Of a DNA stretch of 64,000 nt, positions 18,908 to 30,334 are shown one piece after another. Location of the stretch: the NCBI RefSeq assembly GCF_000820045.1, contig NZ_CDBJ01000053.1, forward strand, positions 176,809 to 240,808. Direction: 5' to 3'. This DNA is from Aeromonas rivuli (lineage in GTDB: Bacteria > Pseudomonadota > Gammaproteobacteria > Enterobacterales > Aeromonadaceae). The translations under genes were made by a program, and so were the position numbers. How positions within the stretch are numbered: the stretch's first letter is position 1; each line of letters opens with the position of its first letter. Under the pieces are notes generated by a model that saw only the letters and a program-made list of their open reading frames with translations, was not told the DNA's origin and did not search any database.

Positions 18908-19240
18908 ATGAGCACAGAGGCCGTAGAAATCGTCGTTTTGGGACGTCCCTACAAGGTATCCTGTCCCCCAGGACAGCAGGATGCCCTGCGCCAGGCCGCC
19001 GATCAGTTATCCAGCAAGCTTGTCGAGCTGCGTCAACGCTCCAAGGTCTCCAGCAATGAACAGCTGGCCATCATGGCGGCGCTCAATTTCTGTCATGAGC
19101 TCTGCCTTGAAAAAGAGAAGAACCACCAATACTCTGAGACCATGGACAAGCGGATCAAGATGCTGCAACGCACCATAGAAGCAGCCCTGATCGAGCATGG
19201 ACAGTATGGTGACAATGGCGAAGAGGCCAAAAAGCCTTAA
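18908..19240 (+). CDS. zapA: Cell division protein ZapA
   Basis: The 110-residue protein bundles FtsZ filaments and stabilises the Z ring. The N-terminal beta-rich part holds EIVVLGRPYKVSCPPGQQDAL; the C-terminal half is a long helix that forms the coiled coil. I chose ATG 18908 because GAGGAAGGC precedes it and length then matches E. coli ZapA (109). The 6S RNA gene follows 17 bp downstream, the classic zapA-ssrS arrangement. Confidence 0.95.
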   Translation: MSTEAVEIVVLGRPYKVSCPPGQQDALRQAADQLSSKLVELRQRSKVSSNEQLAIMAALNFCHELCLEKEKNHQYSETMDKRIKMLQRTIEAALIEHGQYGDNGEEAKKP

Positions 19241-19257
19241 CGCGCGACCCGCTTTAA

Positions 19258-19439
19258 AATTCCCTGGAGTGTTTGTCAGCCGGTTCAAGTCCCCGAGCCG
19301 ATAATCAAACCAAACAGGGGATCGGCCTTCTGGCTATTGTGCATGCTCGGCTCGACCGAGAAGCCTGCGGTCAGACTCGATCTCCGCCTTGAACCTACGG
19401 TTCAAGGGCCCAAACCGGCAACGGCATCTCCGGGGTACC
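19258..19439 (+). ncRNA. ssrS: 6S RNA
   Basis: About 182 nt. The 5' side (CCCTGGAG) pairs with the 3' side (CTCCGGGG) to form the closing stem. Internal landmarks match E. coli 6S RNA: CCCCGAGCCGATA, GTGCATGCTCGG followed by CCGAGAAGCCT, and CCTTGAACC...GGTTCAAGG. 6S RNA binds sigma70 RNA polymerase and represses promoters in stationary phase. The exact ends are inferred from the stem. Confidence 0.92.
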
Positions 19440-19445
19440 AACAGC

Positions 19446-19481
19446 AAAAGGCCCGTCATCTTGATGACGGGCCTTTTCTTT
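19446..19481 (+). terminator. ssrS terminator
   Basis: Perfect 15-bp stem AAAAGGCCCGTCATC / GATGACGGGCCTTTT with a two-base loop and a T-rich tail. ygfA, the usual next gene, is absent; a minus-strand gene converges here. Confidence 0.9.
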
Positions 19482-19680
19482 TGTCTCTTTTGCGCAGCCT
19501 GTCGCTGCGAACACGCCCCTCCAGATCAGCGGGCCCCATTGAGGGGCTTGTCACCTGTCGGCACCCGGAGGGGGCCGTCTCGCCCCCCTGCCTCCATCAC
19601 CATCCAATCCGAGCTGGCGGTGCGGGCACACCATGCCCAGCGGCTCGCTTTGGCGATAACGCCGCACAGGCATGGCAGGC

Positions 19681-21958
<2,278 letters not shown>

Positions 21959-21972
<14 letters not shown>

Positions 21973-22765
21973 GAGACTCTCCGATGGGACTCGACGGGTG
22001 ATGGCTGGAATAGCACACAGGCGCATCGATCTTGGGAATATGGACGACATTGAGGTTGTATTTGAGGGCCAGCCTCACCGCCAACTGGCTGGGGGAGGCG
22101 AGGCAGACGAGATGGCGAGCGCCAAACAGCACGGCTTTTTGAATAAGCTCGCTGCCACAGCGGCTGGTCACCACCAGGGTGTCGCAGGCAAGCTGCTGGC
22201 GCAGCAACAGGCCGATCAGCTTGTCGAGGGCATTGTGCCGACCGATATCCTCCCGGCAATGGAGGATCTGGCCCTGCTCGTCCAGCGCCAGGGCCGCATG
22301 GATGGCCCCATACTGCTGCGCCTTGAGCTGCCACTGGGCAATCTGTGGTCTCAACCCGGCCAATAATCCCGCATCAAGGGGAGGCGTGAGTGGCAGGGGG
22401 CGCAGCTCGGGGAATGCCTGCTCGACCGCCTCCACCCCGCAGATGCCACAGCCGGTTGCCCCTGTCAGCCTGCGCCGACGCTGCTGCAGCCGCACCAGGC
22501 AACGATTGGCGATGGTCACATCCAGCACGAAGCCCAGCTCAGCAGGGGTCACCCGGATATCATGCACATCGTGGTTGTGCGCGATGATCGACTCGCAGAA
22601 CAGGAAACCAATGGCAAAATCGTCGAGATCGTCCGGGGTCGCCATCATGACCGCATGGTTGATGCCATTGATGTTGATGGAGACGGCCACCTCCTCCACC
22701 AGATGATCCAGCGCAGGCAGGGGGTGCGAATTGACAGTGGCGGCAACGGGACAGTGCGCAGGCAT
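21959..22765 (-). CDS. fdhD: FdhD sulfurtransferase for formate dehydrogenase maturation
   Basis: The 268-residue cytoplasmic protein passes sulfur from IscS to the molybdenum cofactor of formate dehydrogenases. The CGICG motif, whose cysteines carry the persulfide, lies in TGATGCGICGVEAVEQ. Conserved parts include HAVMMATPDDLDDFAIGF and EDIGRHNALDKLIG. Start is ATG 22765; an in-frame ATG at 22795 has no ribosome site but cannot be excluded. Overlap with the oxidoreductase gene shows one operon, so FdhD probably matures the YdeP-like enzyme beside it. Confidence 0.9.
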
Positions 22766-22861
22766 GAATGAGTGGCCTAAAAATACAAACTGCATTCAAG
22801 TTTAGAGAGGCAACTGCTGTAAAACCAATGAATTAAATCTATATGTTGATAGGACTATTCT

Positions 22862-22881
22862 ATTGAAGAGTGATTTTCAAT
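22862..22881. promoter_or_regulatory. Candidate LysR-family operator
   Basis: Inverted repeat ATTGAA-N8-TTCAAT in the AT-rich gap between fdhD and the divergent LysR gene. Its placement fits autoregulation and control of fdhD. Confidence 0.45.
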
Positions 22882-22923
22882 TGATTAGTGTTGGCACTCA
22901 CCTCCCCCAGCCCCTGCAAGAGC

Positions 22924-23829
22924 ATGATGAACATCAAGCAGCTGCACTACTTTCATGAGCTGGCCCATCACCAGCACTTCGCCAAGGCAGCCAAGGCGTG
23001 CCACATCACCCAGCCCACCCTGTCGGCCAGCATCACGGCGCTGGAAAAGAGCGTCGGCACCGATCTCGTGGTGCGCACCAGTCAGTTTGTCGCCCTCACC
23101 GAGGCCGGGGAGCTGGTGCGCCAGTATGCCGAGCGGATGTTGCTGGAACAGGAGGCGCTCAAGCAGGAGCTAGGGCGCTTTCACGGCGAGCTGTCAGGCA
23201 CCCTGCGCATCGGCATAGTCCCGCAGTCCAATGTCGACATCATGCCGCTCATCGCCAGTTACCAGTCACGCTATCCCGATATCGCCATCCGCCTGTCGGT
23301 GCTGAGCAACGAGGCCCTGCTGTCGCAACTGGAACTGCACCAGTGCGACATTGGCCTGGGCTTTGACGAGTCGCTGAGCGCCCCGAACCGGCGCGCCTTT
23401 CACCTATACCCCCAGGGCCACAACCGCATGGCGCTGTTGATGAGCCGCAGTGATGCCATCACCTTGCAGAGTGCGGCCCCCATCCCCCTCGCCAGCCTGC
23501 AAGGCAAGCCGCTGGTACTGCCCAGCCGGAACATGCAATTTCGCCACTATCTGGATCTCGCCGCCGAGCACGCAGGCATCAGCCTGAAGATAGTGCTAGA
23601 AACCGACTCCCTCTTCCATCTGACCAGCGCCGTCCACCACCAGCTGGGGTGGGCCATCGTCAGCGTCGGTCTCGCCCACTCGGCCAGTCAGCTTTCTGAC
23701 CTGGATTACCGGCTGCTCGAGCCGCTCGATGTCGGGCGCACCCTCTTCATGACCCGTCAGCACAGCATCACCCCCGCCATGCGCGCCTTTCTCGCCCTGG
23801 TCACGGAGACGACGGATCCCGCCCCATAA
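22924..23829 (+). CDS. LysR-family transcriptional regulator
   Basis: The 301-residue protein has the LysR HTH at residues 5-62 (AKACHITQPTLSASITALEKSVGTDLVVRT) and a periplasmic-binding-like effector domain from about 90. HYFHELAHHQHFAKAAKACHI is close to the CynR/CysB-like group, but the effector is unknown. The first of two adjacent ATGs (22924, 22927) is used; either may be right. It is divergent from fdhD-ydeP and is the likely regulator of those genes. Confidence 0.85.
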   Translation: MMNIKQLHYFHELAHHQHFAKAAKACHITQPTLSASITALEKSVGTDLVVRTSQFVALTEAGELVRQYAERMLLEQEALKQELGRFHGELSGTLRIGIVPQSNVDIMPLIASYQSRYPDIAIRLSVLSNEALLSQLELHQCDIGLGFDESLSAPNRRAFHLYPQGHNRMALLMSRSDAITLQSAAPIPLASLQGKPLVLPSRNMQFRHYLDLAAEHAGISLKIVLETDSLFHLTSAVHHQLGWAIVSVGLAHSASQLSDLDYRLLEPLDVGRTLFMTRQHSITPAMRAFLALVTETTDPAP

Positions 23830-23892
23830 CCGCAGCCCCGGGATGCCGCCTGCTGGCGAGGTGTGCTACCTCCATCCCCCTGCCCCCCGGTA

Positions 23893-23922
23893 AACAAAAA
23901 GCCCGCCAAAGGAGGCGGGCTT
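23893..23922. terminator. Bidirectional terminator, LysR gene / emrD
   Basis: AAGCCCGCC / GGCGGGCTT with a six-base loop. On the minus strand it is followed by TTTTTGTTT, so it mainly serves the emrD-like gene. Confidence 0.8.
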
Positions 23923-23947
23923 GATGATGGGATGCAGGTGACCGACA

Positions 23948-25144
23948 TCAGGTGGCCAGCTGTTCCCGGGGCAAATCATGGTGACGCAGCCAGGCAAAGC
24001 TCAGGGCGACCAGCACGACCATCGCCGTCATGATGGCCCCCAGTCCCAGCTGTCCCTCCATGGGAAAGGTTGCTGCCAGCAGGGTGACCAGCCCGGCACC
24101 CAGGTTCTGCATGCCCCCCAGAATGGCGCCAGCCGTCCCTGCCTGACCCGGGAAGGGCTCGATGGCGCAGGAGGTCGCCGTCGGATAGAGGATGCCGCTG
24201 CCGATGAAGTAGACAGCCGCGCCCCCCACCAGGTACGCCGCGCTGACGATGCCAAACAGACCCGGCAGCAGGATGATCAGGGCCCCCACCCCCAGGAAGA
24301 CAATGCCCAGACGCATCAGCCTGCCCTGACTCAGCCGAAAGCTCAGGCGAGCCGAGAGCCAGGCGCCGAACAGGTAACCCGGCAGGGGCAGCACGAACAG
24401 CACGCTCACCGTCTTGGCATTGAGGCCGAGCACATCACCGAGCAATACCCCCGCCGCCGCCTCGAACACCGCAAGGCCTGCGAAGGTCGCCATCAGGCAG
24501 AGCAGATTGCCCTGGAACCTGGGATTGCCCAGCACATGGCGGTAGGCGGCACGCACCCGCAGCGGCTGGCGACGCGCTGGTGGCAGCGTCTCGGCAAACC
24601 AGATCAAAATGGCGAGAGTACTGATGGCGCCAAAACCGAACAGGAACCAGTAACCGGCCCGCCAGTTCAACCATTCGGTCAGCCAGCCCCCCAGCACGGG
24701 GGCCAGCAGGGGGGAGAAGATCACCCCCATGCTCACCAGGCTGTTGGCGCGGTTGAGCTCGGCGCCGCTGTAGCGATCCCGCATCACTGTCCGGCTCATG
24801 GCGCCCGCCGCCCCCGTTCCCAGCCCCTGAATGAAGCTGCCCACCAGCAGGGCGCCGGCACTCGGGATCAGCTGGATCACCAGGGTGCCAAGCAGAAACA
24901 CCATCATGCCAGTCAGCAACACGGGGCGACGGCCCCACTTGTCCGACAGGGGGCCATAAATAAACTGGGACAAGCCATAGGGGATCAGATAACAGGCCAT
25001 CACCGCCTGCAACGACGCCGAACTCACCCCCAGATCCGCCGCCATCACCGGGATGGAGGGCACATAGAGGGTCTGGGTCATCTGGCCCACGGCGACCATG
25101 AGAATGGTCAGGAAAAACAAGGGATAAAAGCTGTGCCGATTCAT
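23948..25144 (-). CDS. emrD: EmrD-like MFS multidrug exporter
   Basis: The 398-residue protein has 12 transmembrane segments of the drug:H+ antiporter 1 group. VAVGQMTQTLYVPSIPVMAADL, YGPLSDKWGRRPVLL (the MFS loop 2-3 motif) and ATSCAIEPFPGQAGTAGAILGGMQN follow E. coli EmrD closely. EmrD exports uncouplers and detergents; substrates here are unknown. ATG 25144 follows GGAGCAG. It is a single-gene unit divergent from nothing and separated from the ABC operon by 252 bp. Confidence 0.85.
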   Translation of the reverse strand: MNRHSFYPLFFLTILMVAVGQMTQTLYVPSIPVMAADLGVSSASLQAVMACYLIPYGLSQFIYGPLSDKWGRRPVLLTGMMVFLLGTLVIQLIPSAGALLVGSFIQGLGTGAAGAMSRTVMRDRYSGAELNRANSLVSMGVIFSPLLAPVLGGWLTEWLNWRAGYWFLFGFGAISTLAILIWFAETLPPARRQPLRVRAAYRHVLGNPRFQGNLLCLMATFAGLAVFEAAAGVLLGDVLGLNAKTVSVLFVLPLPGYLFGAWLSARLSFRLSQGRLMRLGIVFLGVGALIILLPGLFGIVSAAYLVGGAAVYFIGSGILYPTATSCAIEPFPGQAGTAGAILGGMQNLGAGLVTLLAATFPMEGQLGLGAIMTAMVVLVALSFAWLRHHDLPREQLAT

Positions 25145-25334
25145 AACTGCTCCACGACATCAAAAGCATGGCGCTCCTCACCGCGAGGGAGGAGTCACTG
25201 TCAGATCTGGATGAGTAATCACTGCGCGGAGGACCCGCGTTGATCGGGAGCAGATCAGCTCCCTTTAATGGCCGCCATGGTAGTGATTCGGATCACAAAA
25301 TACGAACGAATCTTTGTAATCGGCTTGGCTTAGT

Positions 25335-25366
25335 TTTTCTAATAATACGGGGCCCAGAGGCCCCGT
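25335..25366 (-). terminator. Terminator of the ABC importer operon
   Basis: On the minus strand ACGGGGCC / GGCCCCGT with a four-base loop, followed by ATTATTAG, 30 bp past the ATPase stop. Confidence 0.65.
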
Positions 25367-25396
25367 CCATCGTTCAGGATAATCTCCCCGGCGCCC

Positions 25397-26833
25397 TCAT
25401 CCGGCCCGCGACACCCGCGCAGATTCCAGCGCAGCCTTGGCGGCGCCCTCCTCACAACTCCCCAACAGCAGGCAACGGCTGGCGACCTTGCCTGCCAGCA
25501 CCTCGTCATGGGTCACCAGCAGCAGGGCGCAGCCTATCTCCCCCAGCGCTCCTAGCAGGCAGGTCATGGCCTGCTGCTGGCTGAGGGGATCGAGCCGGGA
25601 AGTCGGCTCGTCGGCAAACAGCAGCACCGGGCGCAGCAGCAGGGCCCGGATCAGCGACAGCCGTTGTAGCTCTCCCCCGGACACCTGGCTCGGCAGCCGG
25701 GTCAGCAGGCTCTCGTCGAGGCCGAGCCTCGCCAGATAGTCGCTGAGGGGCTGACGGGGCAGCCGGTGCAGGCGCAGCAGATCGTCAAACTGGGTGGCGA
25801 GGCACACCCGGCTGGCGAAGGCCTGCACCGGATCCTGATAGAGCTTCTGCCAGCGGTGGGGGGCTATGCCCGTCTGGCGCAGCACCCGCCCTCCCAGCGG
25901 GCGCTGCAAGCCCAGCAGCACATTGCCGAGGGTGCTCTTGCCCGCGCCGCTCGGCGCCATGATGGCGAGCCGCTCCCCCCGGGCCAGTGGCAGATCCAGC
26001 CCCTCGAACAGAGTCTGCTCCCCGTAGCCCATGGCGAGCCCCTCCCCCCTGAGCAGCCAGTCGCCGGTCGGGGGATGCACGGCCTCGGGCCAGGCGGACG
26101 GCTCTGCCGCCAGCAGGGCGCGGCTGTAGGCATGGGAAGGCGTGTGCAGCACCTGTTCGGCGGGCCCCTGCTCCACTACCTCGCCCCCCTTGATCACCAG
26201 CATCCAGCCCCCCAGCGCCCGGGCCAGGGAGAGATCGTGGGTGATGGTCAGCAGGTGGCGCCCCTCGGCCAGATAACCGAGCAGCAGTTCCTGCAGCCTG
26301 ACACTGGCCCGACTGTCGAGCCCCTTGGTGGGTTCGTCGGCGATGAGCAAACGGGCCTGCCCCAGGGTGGCGGCGGCAAAGGCCGCGCGTTGGGCCATGC
26401 CCCCGGAGAGCTGGTGCGGGAAGTGACGCTCCCGCCCGGCGAGCCCGAGCCGCGCCAGGGAGGCCCGCGCCCGCGAGCGCGCCTCCTTGCCTCCCGCCAG
26501 CCAGCCCTCCTCCACCTGGGGCAGCAGCCCCATGGTGGGGTCCAGTGCCAGCACCGGCTCCTGGGGCAGCATGGCCAGCTCCCGCCCCCAGAGGGCGCGC
26601 AGGGCCTGGGGGTCCGCCAGGCTGTGGCGCCGGCCGCCCATCGCCATCTCACCCAGGCCGCGCAGGGGGGCGGGCAGGGTCCCCATCAGGGCGTGGGCCA
26701 GCAGGGATTTGCCCGAGCCGCTCTCCCCTATCAGGGTCAAGGCGCTGCCGGGGAGCAGGGTGAGATCCAGCGCCTGCAGCAGGGTCTGCCGGCCGTCATC
26801 CACCTGCAGGCCCTTGATATGAATGGTCGTCAT
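25397..26833 (-). CDS. Fused dual-ATPase subunit of an Opp/Nik-type ABC importer
   Basis: The 478-residue protein contains two complete ABC ATPases in tandem, corresponding to the separate D and F subunits of dipeptide and nickel importers. The first has Walker A GESGSGKS (36-43), signature LSGGMAQR and Walker B LLIADEP. The second has APSGAGKS, VSGGELQR and LLFADEP. ATG 26833 overlaps the permease stop as ATGA. It is the last gene of a four-gene operon, so one polypeptide probably supplies both nucleotide-binding sites. Confidence 0.9.
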   Translation of the reverse strand: MTTIHIKGLQVDDGRQTLLQALDLTLLPGSALTLIGESGSGKSLLAHALMGTLPAPLRGLGEMAMGGRRHSLADPQALRALWGRELAMLPQEPVLALDPTMGLLPQVEEGWLAGGKEARSRARASLARLGLAGRERHFPHQLSGGMAQRAAFAAATLGQARLLIADEPTKGLDSRASVRLQELLLGYLAEGRHLLTITHDLSLARALGGWMLVIKGGEVVEQGPAEQVLHTPSHAYSRALLAAEPSAWPEAVHPPTGDWLLRGEGLAMGYGEQTLFEGLDLPLARGERLAIMAPSGAGKSTLGNVLLGLQRPLGGRVLRQTGIAPHRWQKLYQDPVQAFASRVCLATQFDDLLRLHRLPRQPLSDYLARLGLDESLLTRLPSQVSGGELQRLSLIRALLLRPVLLFADEPTSRLDPLSQQQAMTCLLGALGEIGCALLLVTHDEVLAGKVASRCLLLGSCEEGAAKAALESARVSRAG

Positions 26834-27636
26834 GGGGTGACTCCTTGTGGGGATGGGGTGTGAAGAGTGCCCTGCTGATTGAGCAGCACCAGGGCCAGCA
26901 GCATCATTCCCATCACCAGGATTGGAGCCAGCAGCAGGCGGGGCGCCTCCTGATAGTGGGGCAGCGCCTCCGTCATCATCAGGCCGAGCTCAGGGGTGGG
27001 CGGCTGAATCCCCACCCCGACGAAGCCCAGGGTCGAGAGGGTCAGGATGGCCCCGGCGAGGCCAAAGGCCATCATGGTCAGCAGCTGGGGGGCCAGCTCG
27101 GGCCAGAGGTGGCGCCGCACTATGTGGCCGTTGCCAAAGCCCAGCAGCCGGGACGCCTCCACCTGGGGCGAGGCGAGCAGCGCCCGGCTGCGGGCCCGCA
27201 CCACCCGGTAGTACTCCACCCACTGGGCCATGGCCAGCCCGAGATAGAGGATGGCAAAGCCCCCCTGGGCCATGGCGGAGAAGAGCAGCACCAGCAGCAG
27301 GCTCGGCAGGGCCAGCACGCCGTCGGCCAGACTGCGCAGCAGGCCGTCGACCCAGCCACCGCGCCAGGCTGAGAGCCAGCCCAGCAACGACCCCAGCAGG
27401 GCTGCGGTGATGACGCACAGCATCCCCAGCAGCAGGGAGAGCCGGGTCGCCGCCGCAAGCCGCGCCATCAGGCTGCGGCCCATCTGATCGCGCCCGAGCG
27501 GCTCCTGCCAGGAGGGGTCGGCCAGGAACTGCACCAGATCCTGGGCGGCGGGATCGGGCCAGAGCATTGGGCCCAGCAGGGCAAACAGCACCACCAGCAG
27601 GAGCAGGCTTGCTCCCGCCTTGACAGAGAAAGACAT
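26830..27636 (-). CDS. ABC importer inner-membrane permease, DppC/NikC type
   Basis: The 268-residue permease has about six hydrophobic segments and the EAA-like loop VEASRLLGFGNGHIVRRHLWPELAPQLLT, where the ATPase docks. DPSWQEPLGRDQMGRSLMARL near the N-terminus is typical of DppC/OppC. I chose ATG 27636 because AAGGAG lies just upstream and the preceding permease stops 2 bp before. The frame is open much further upstream, but only as a shadow of the first permease gene. Confidence 0.9.
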   Translation of the reverse strand: MSFSVKAGASLLLLVVLFALLGPMLWPDPAAQDLVQFLADPSWQEPLGRDQMGRSLMARLAAATRLSLLLGMLCVITAALLGSLLGWLSAWRGGWVDGLLRSLADGVLALPSLLLVLLFSAMAQGGFAILYLGLAMAQWVEYYRVVRARSRALLASPQVEASRLLGFGNGHIVRRHLWPELAPQLLTMMAFGLAGAILTLSTLGFVGVGIQPPTPELGLMMTEALPHYQEAPRLLLAPILVMGMMLLALVLLNQQGTLHTPSPQGVTP

Positions 27637-27638
27637 GA

Positions 27639-28601
27639 TCAGGACTCCTTGGGACCGCGGGGATCGATGACGAGGCAGAGCAGATCCGTCAGGGTATTGA
27701 GCAGCACGAACAGCGCCGCCAGCACCAGCACTGTGCCCTGTACCATGGGGATGTCGCGCCAGAAGATGGCGTGCACCAGGGCATGGCCGATGCCGGGCCA
27801 GGCGAACAGGCTCTCCACCACCACTACCCCTTCGATAAGCAGCACCAGTTGCACGCCGGTATAGGCGATGACGCTGACCCCGCTGTTGCGCAGGCCGTGA
27901 CGCCTGAAGACCCGGGCAGGCGAGAGTCCCTTGGTGAGGGCGAAGCGGTAATAACCGGACTGCACCACGGTGAGCACGCTCTCGCGCACCACCCGGGAGA
28001 GCACCCCCGAGAGCCCCAGCCCCAGGGTGAGGGCGGGCAACAGCAGGTTGCTCCCCTCCCCGTGGCCGGCGGCGCTGACCCAACCCAGCTCCACCGAGAG
28101 CAGCACCATGAGCACCAGGCCGAGCAGGAAGGGAGGCAGCGCACGCATCAGCACGCTCCAGCCCAGGGTCAGGCGATCGCACCATGCCCCCGGGCGCAGG
28201 GCGCTCAGGCTGCCGAGCGGCAGCGCCACCACCAGGGCCAGGGCCACGGCGGCCACCGCCAGGGACAGGGTGGCCCCCAGGTGGTGAGCCACTTCGCTCG
28301 CCACAGGTGTCCCCGTCACCAGGGAGCTGCCGAGATCCCCCTGCAGCAGGGACCCCAGCCAATCAGCGAAGCGGGAGAGGGCCGAACCGGCCAGCCCCAG
28401 CTCGCTGCGCACCGCATTGGCGGCCTCGGCGGTGACATAGTCATAGCCATAGCGGCCTGCGGCGATGCGAAAGGCGAGGTCCCCGGGCAGGGATTGCACC
28501 ATCAGAAAGCAGAGCCCGGCCACCAGCAGGGCCACCATCAGCGCCTGCACCAGCCGCTGACCCAGGATCCCCATGACGGCAGAGAAGGGCGTCGCTGTCA
28601 T
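27639..28601 (-). CDS. ABC importer inner-membrane permease, DppB/NikB type
   Basis: The 320-residue permease has an N-terminal hydrophobic helix followed by a periplasmic stretch and five further helices. GDLGSSLVTGTPVASEVAHHLGATLSLAVAA and LLIEGVVVVESLFAWPGIGHALVHAI are diagnostic of DppB/NikB proteins. I chose ATG 28601, which overlaps the stop of the binding-protein gene as ATGA and has GGAG six bases upstream. An in-frame ATG at 28613 is less well placed. Confidence 0.88.
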   Translation of the reverse strand: MTATPFSAVMGILGQRLVQALMVALLVAGLCFLMVQSLPGDLAFRIAAGRYGYDYVTAEAANAVRSELGLAGSALSRFADWLGSLLQGDLGSSLVTGTPVASEVAHHLGATLSLAVAAVALALVVALPLGSLSALRPGAWCDRLTLGWSVLMRALPPFLLGLVLMVLLSVELGWVSAAGHGEGSNLLLPALTLGLGLSGVLSRVVRESVLTVVQSGYYRFALTKGLSPARVFRRHGLRNSGVSVIAYTGVQLVLLIEGVVVVESLFAWPGIGHALVHAIFWRDIPMVQGTVLVLAALFVLLNTLTDLLCLVIDPRGPKES

Positions 28602-30124
28602 TGGGCGCTCCATGTCAGCTTGTCCAGACGGTAGCTGCGCTCCTGGGGATCCAGCTCAAAGCCCTTCAGCGCACGGCTGACTGCCGCGCTCTGGCGGTAC
28701 CAGGCGATGGGCAGCAGCGGCAACTCCTGCTGCAGGGTGGTGGCGATGTCACGGCGCGCAGCGGCGGCCTCTGTGGGCGACAAGGTTTGCGTGGCAAGGC
28801 GGGCCAGTGTTTGCTCCATGGCTTGGGATTGCCAGTTCATCACTCCCCAGTCGGCACCGGCGGGGGCCAGATCCCCCAACAGGGTGACCAGGGGATCCGG
28901 CACCAGGGCATAGTTGCGGGCATAGAGGCCGAGCTGGAGCGAGCCATCCTGATGACCGGCCGGGATCTCGCTCGAGTTGCCCACCGCTACCCTGAGATCC
29001 ACCCCCACCGCCTTCCACTGCGCCTGCAGTGCCGTGGCCAGCAGGGGCAATTCCGGGCGATCCGGGAAGGTGCGCAGAGTCAGGGCGAAGCGCTCCTCCC
29101 CCTTGTGCAGCACACCATCCGCCCCCAACAGCCAGCCTGCCGCCGCCAAGGCCGCCTGAGCTGCCTTGACGTCATAGGCGAGCGGGGTCAGCCCGGGTTG
29201 ATGCCACTCCCCCAGGGTGGGAGGGAAGAGCTGGGTCGCCGCCATCTCGGGATCCCGCAACAGGGCCGCCGCCATGCCACGGCGATCGATGGCGAGACTG
29301 AGGGCGCGGCGCACCGCTGGATCCTTCAGAAGAGGATCGGCCCCATTGAGCTTGAGCTGTATGGTGCGCGGCAGAGTGACGGAGGCGATGGCGACCCGGG
29401 GCGCCTGCTGCAAGCGGCGGATGCTGACCGGATCCAGCCCCCAGGCGATGTCGGCCTGACCGCTCTCAGCCATCAGGGTGCGGCTCTCGGCGCGGCCCAC
29501 CGTCAGGTAACTTACCTGCGAGATGGCAGGCTGGGGGCCCTGCCAGCCATCGAAGCGCTCGGTTTCGATCCGCTGAGGTTGCTGCAACCGGGTGATGCGA
29601 TAGGGGCCTGAGCCGATGATCTGAGTCACCTCCCCCTTGGCGTCATAGGCCCCCTTCGCCAGGATCTGGGTGCTGGGGTGAGCCAGCAGGGCGACCAGGG
29701 GGGCGAAGGGGCCGGTGAGGGTGACCAGCAGAGCCCCCTCGTGGGCCTCAATGGACGCGATGGGGGCGCTGGTCATGAGGCCGGGCTTGCGCCAGGCCTG
29801 CTGCAGGGCAAAGGCGACCTGCTCGGCGATCACCTCGCTGCCATCGTGAAAGCGGGCACCGGGGCGCAGGGTGAATCGCCATTGCAGGCCATCCTCGGAG
29901 TGAGACCACTGGCTGGCGAGCCCGGGTTGCAGATTGCCCTGGCTGTCGACCTCGACCAGGGTCTCCGCCACCTGCATGCGGGTAAAGAAGACTCCGTTGC
30001 TGGCAGGGTCGACACTGTGGATCTCCCAGGGCCCCACCATGGCCAGCGGCTTGCCGTGAGCGGCATTCATCCCCACCAGCAGTGCCAGTGCGCACAATCC
30101 CGAATAGCTGTGTATTTTTGTCAT
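28598..30124 (-). CDS. Periplasmic substrate-binding protein of an Opp/Nik-type ABC importer
   Basis: The 508-residue family 5 solute-binding protein has a Sec signal peptide (residues 1-24, MTKIHSYSGLCALALLVGM then AHG). Family segments include LRPGARFHDGSEVIAEQVAFAL, IGSGPYRITRL, VRRALSLAIDRRGMA and LPIAWYRQSAAVSR. Members bind peptides, nickel-histidine or metal-metallophore complexes, so the ligand is open. It is the first gene of the operon. A Zur-type box 42 bp upstream of the start points to zinc-responsive control and perhaps metal uptake. Start ATG 30124 gives a normal signal peptide. Confidence 0.85.
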   Translation of the reverse strand: MTKIHSYSGLCALALLVGMNAAHGKPLAMVGPWEIHSVDPASNGVFFTRMQVAETLVEVDSQGNLQPGLASQWSHSEDGLQWRFTLRPGARFHDGSEVIAEQVAFALQQAWRKPGLMTSAPIASIEAHEGALLVTLTGPFAPLVALLAHPSTQILAKGAYDAKGEVTQIIGSGPYRITRLQQPQRIETERFDGWQGPQPAISQVSYLTVGRAESRTLMAESGQADIAWGLDPVSIRRLQQAPRVAIASVTLPRTIQLKLNGADPLLKDPAVRRALSLAIDRRGMAAALLRDPEMAATQLFPPTLGEWHQPGLTPLAYDVKAAQAALAAAGWLLGADGVLHKGEERFALTLRTFPDRPELPLLATALQAQWKAVGVDLRVAVGNSSEIPAGHQDGSLQLGLYARNYALVPDPLVTLLGDLAPAGADWGVMNWQSQAMEQTLARLATQTLSPTEAAAARRDIATTLQQELPLLPIAWYRQSAAVSRALKGFELDPQERSYRLDKLTWSAQ

Positions 30125-30165
30125 CCATTCCATCCAAACGATAATAATTACCAACCAATTTCAGG

Positions 30166-30180
30166 TGTTATAACATAACA
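30166..30180. promoter_or_regulatory. Candidate Zur box upstream of the ABC importer operon
   Basis: TGTTATAACATAACA matches the E. coli Zur core TGTTATANTATAACA at every fixed position except one. It lies 42-56 bp upstream of the binding-protein start in an AT-rich gap, where a repressor would overlap the promoter. Confidence 0.6.
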
Positions 30181-30295
30181 ATTAATCAGAATGAATGACT
30201 TTCCATATTTGATAAATGGCTTATTTAAAAGAAGAAAGGAGGGAGCAGGTGAGAGGCCCAGCAGGCGCGAAGGGCAGGCAATGGGGCGGCGATCA

Positions 30296-30325
30296 TAAAA
30301 AGAGATGGCCCGTCATCGGGCCATC
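30296..30325 (-). terminator. Terminator of the glutathione transferase pair
   Basis: On the minus strand GATGGCCCG / CGGGCCATC with loop ATGA, then TCTTTTTATG, 10 bp after the stop. Confidence 0.8.
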
Positions 30326-30334
30326 GTCATCATG

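Noticed and set aside
26830-28362. A 510-residue protein spanning both permease genes
   Set aside because: The first half is a shadow of the DppB-type gene on the same strand in another frame; the true start is ATG 27636 with AAGGAG.
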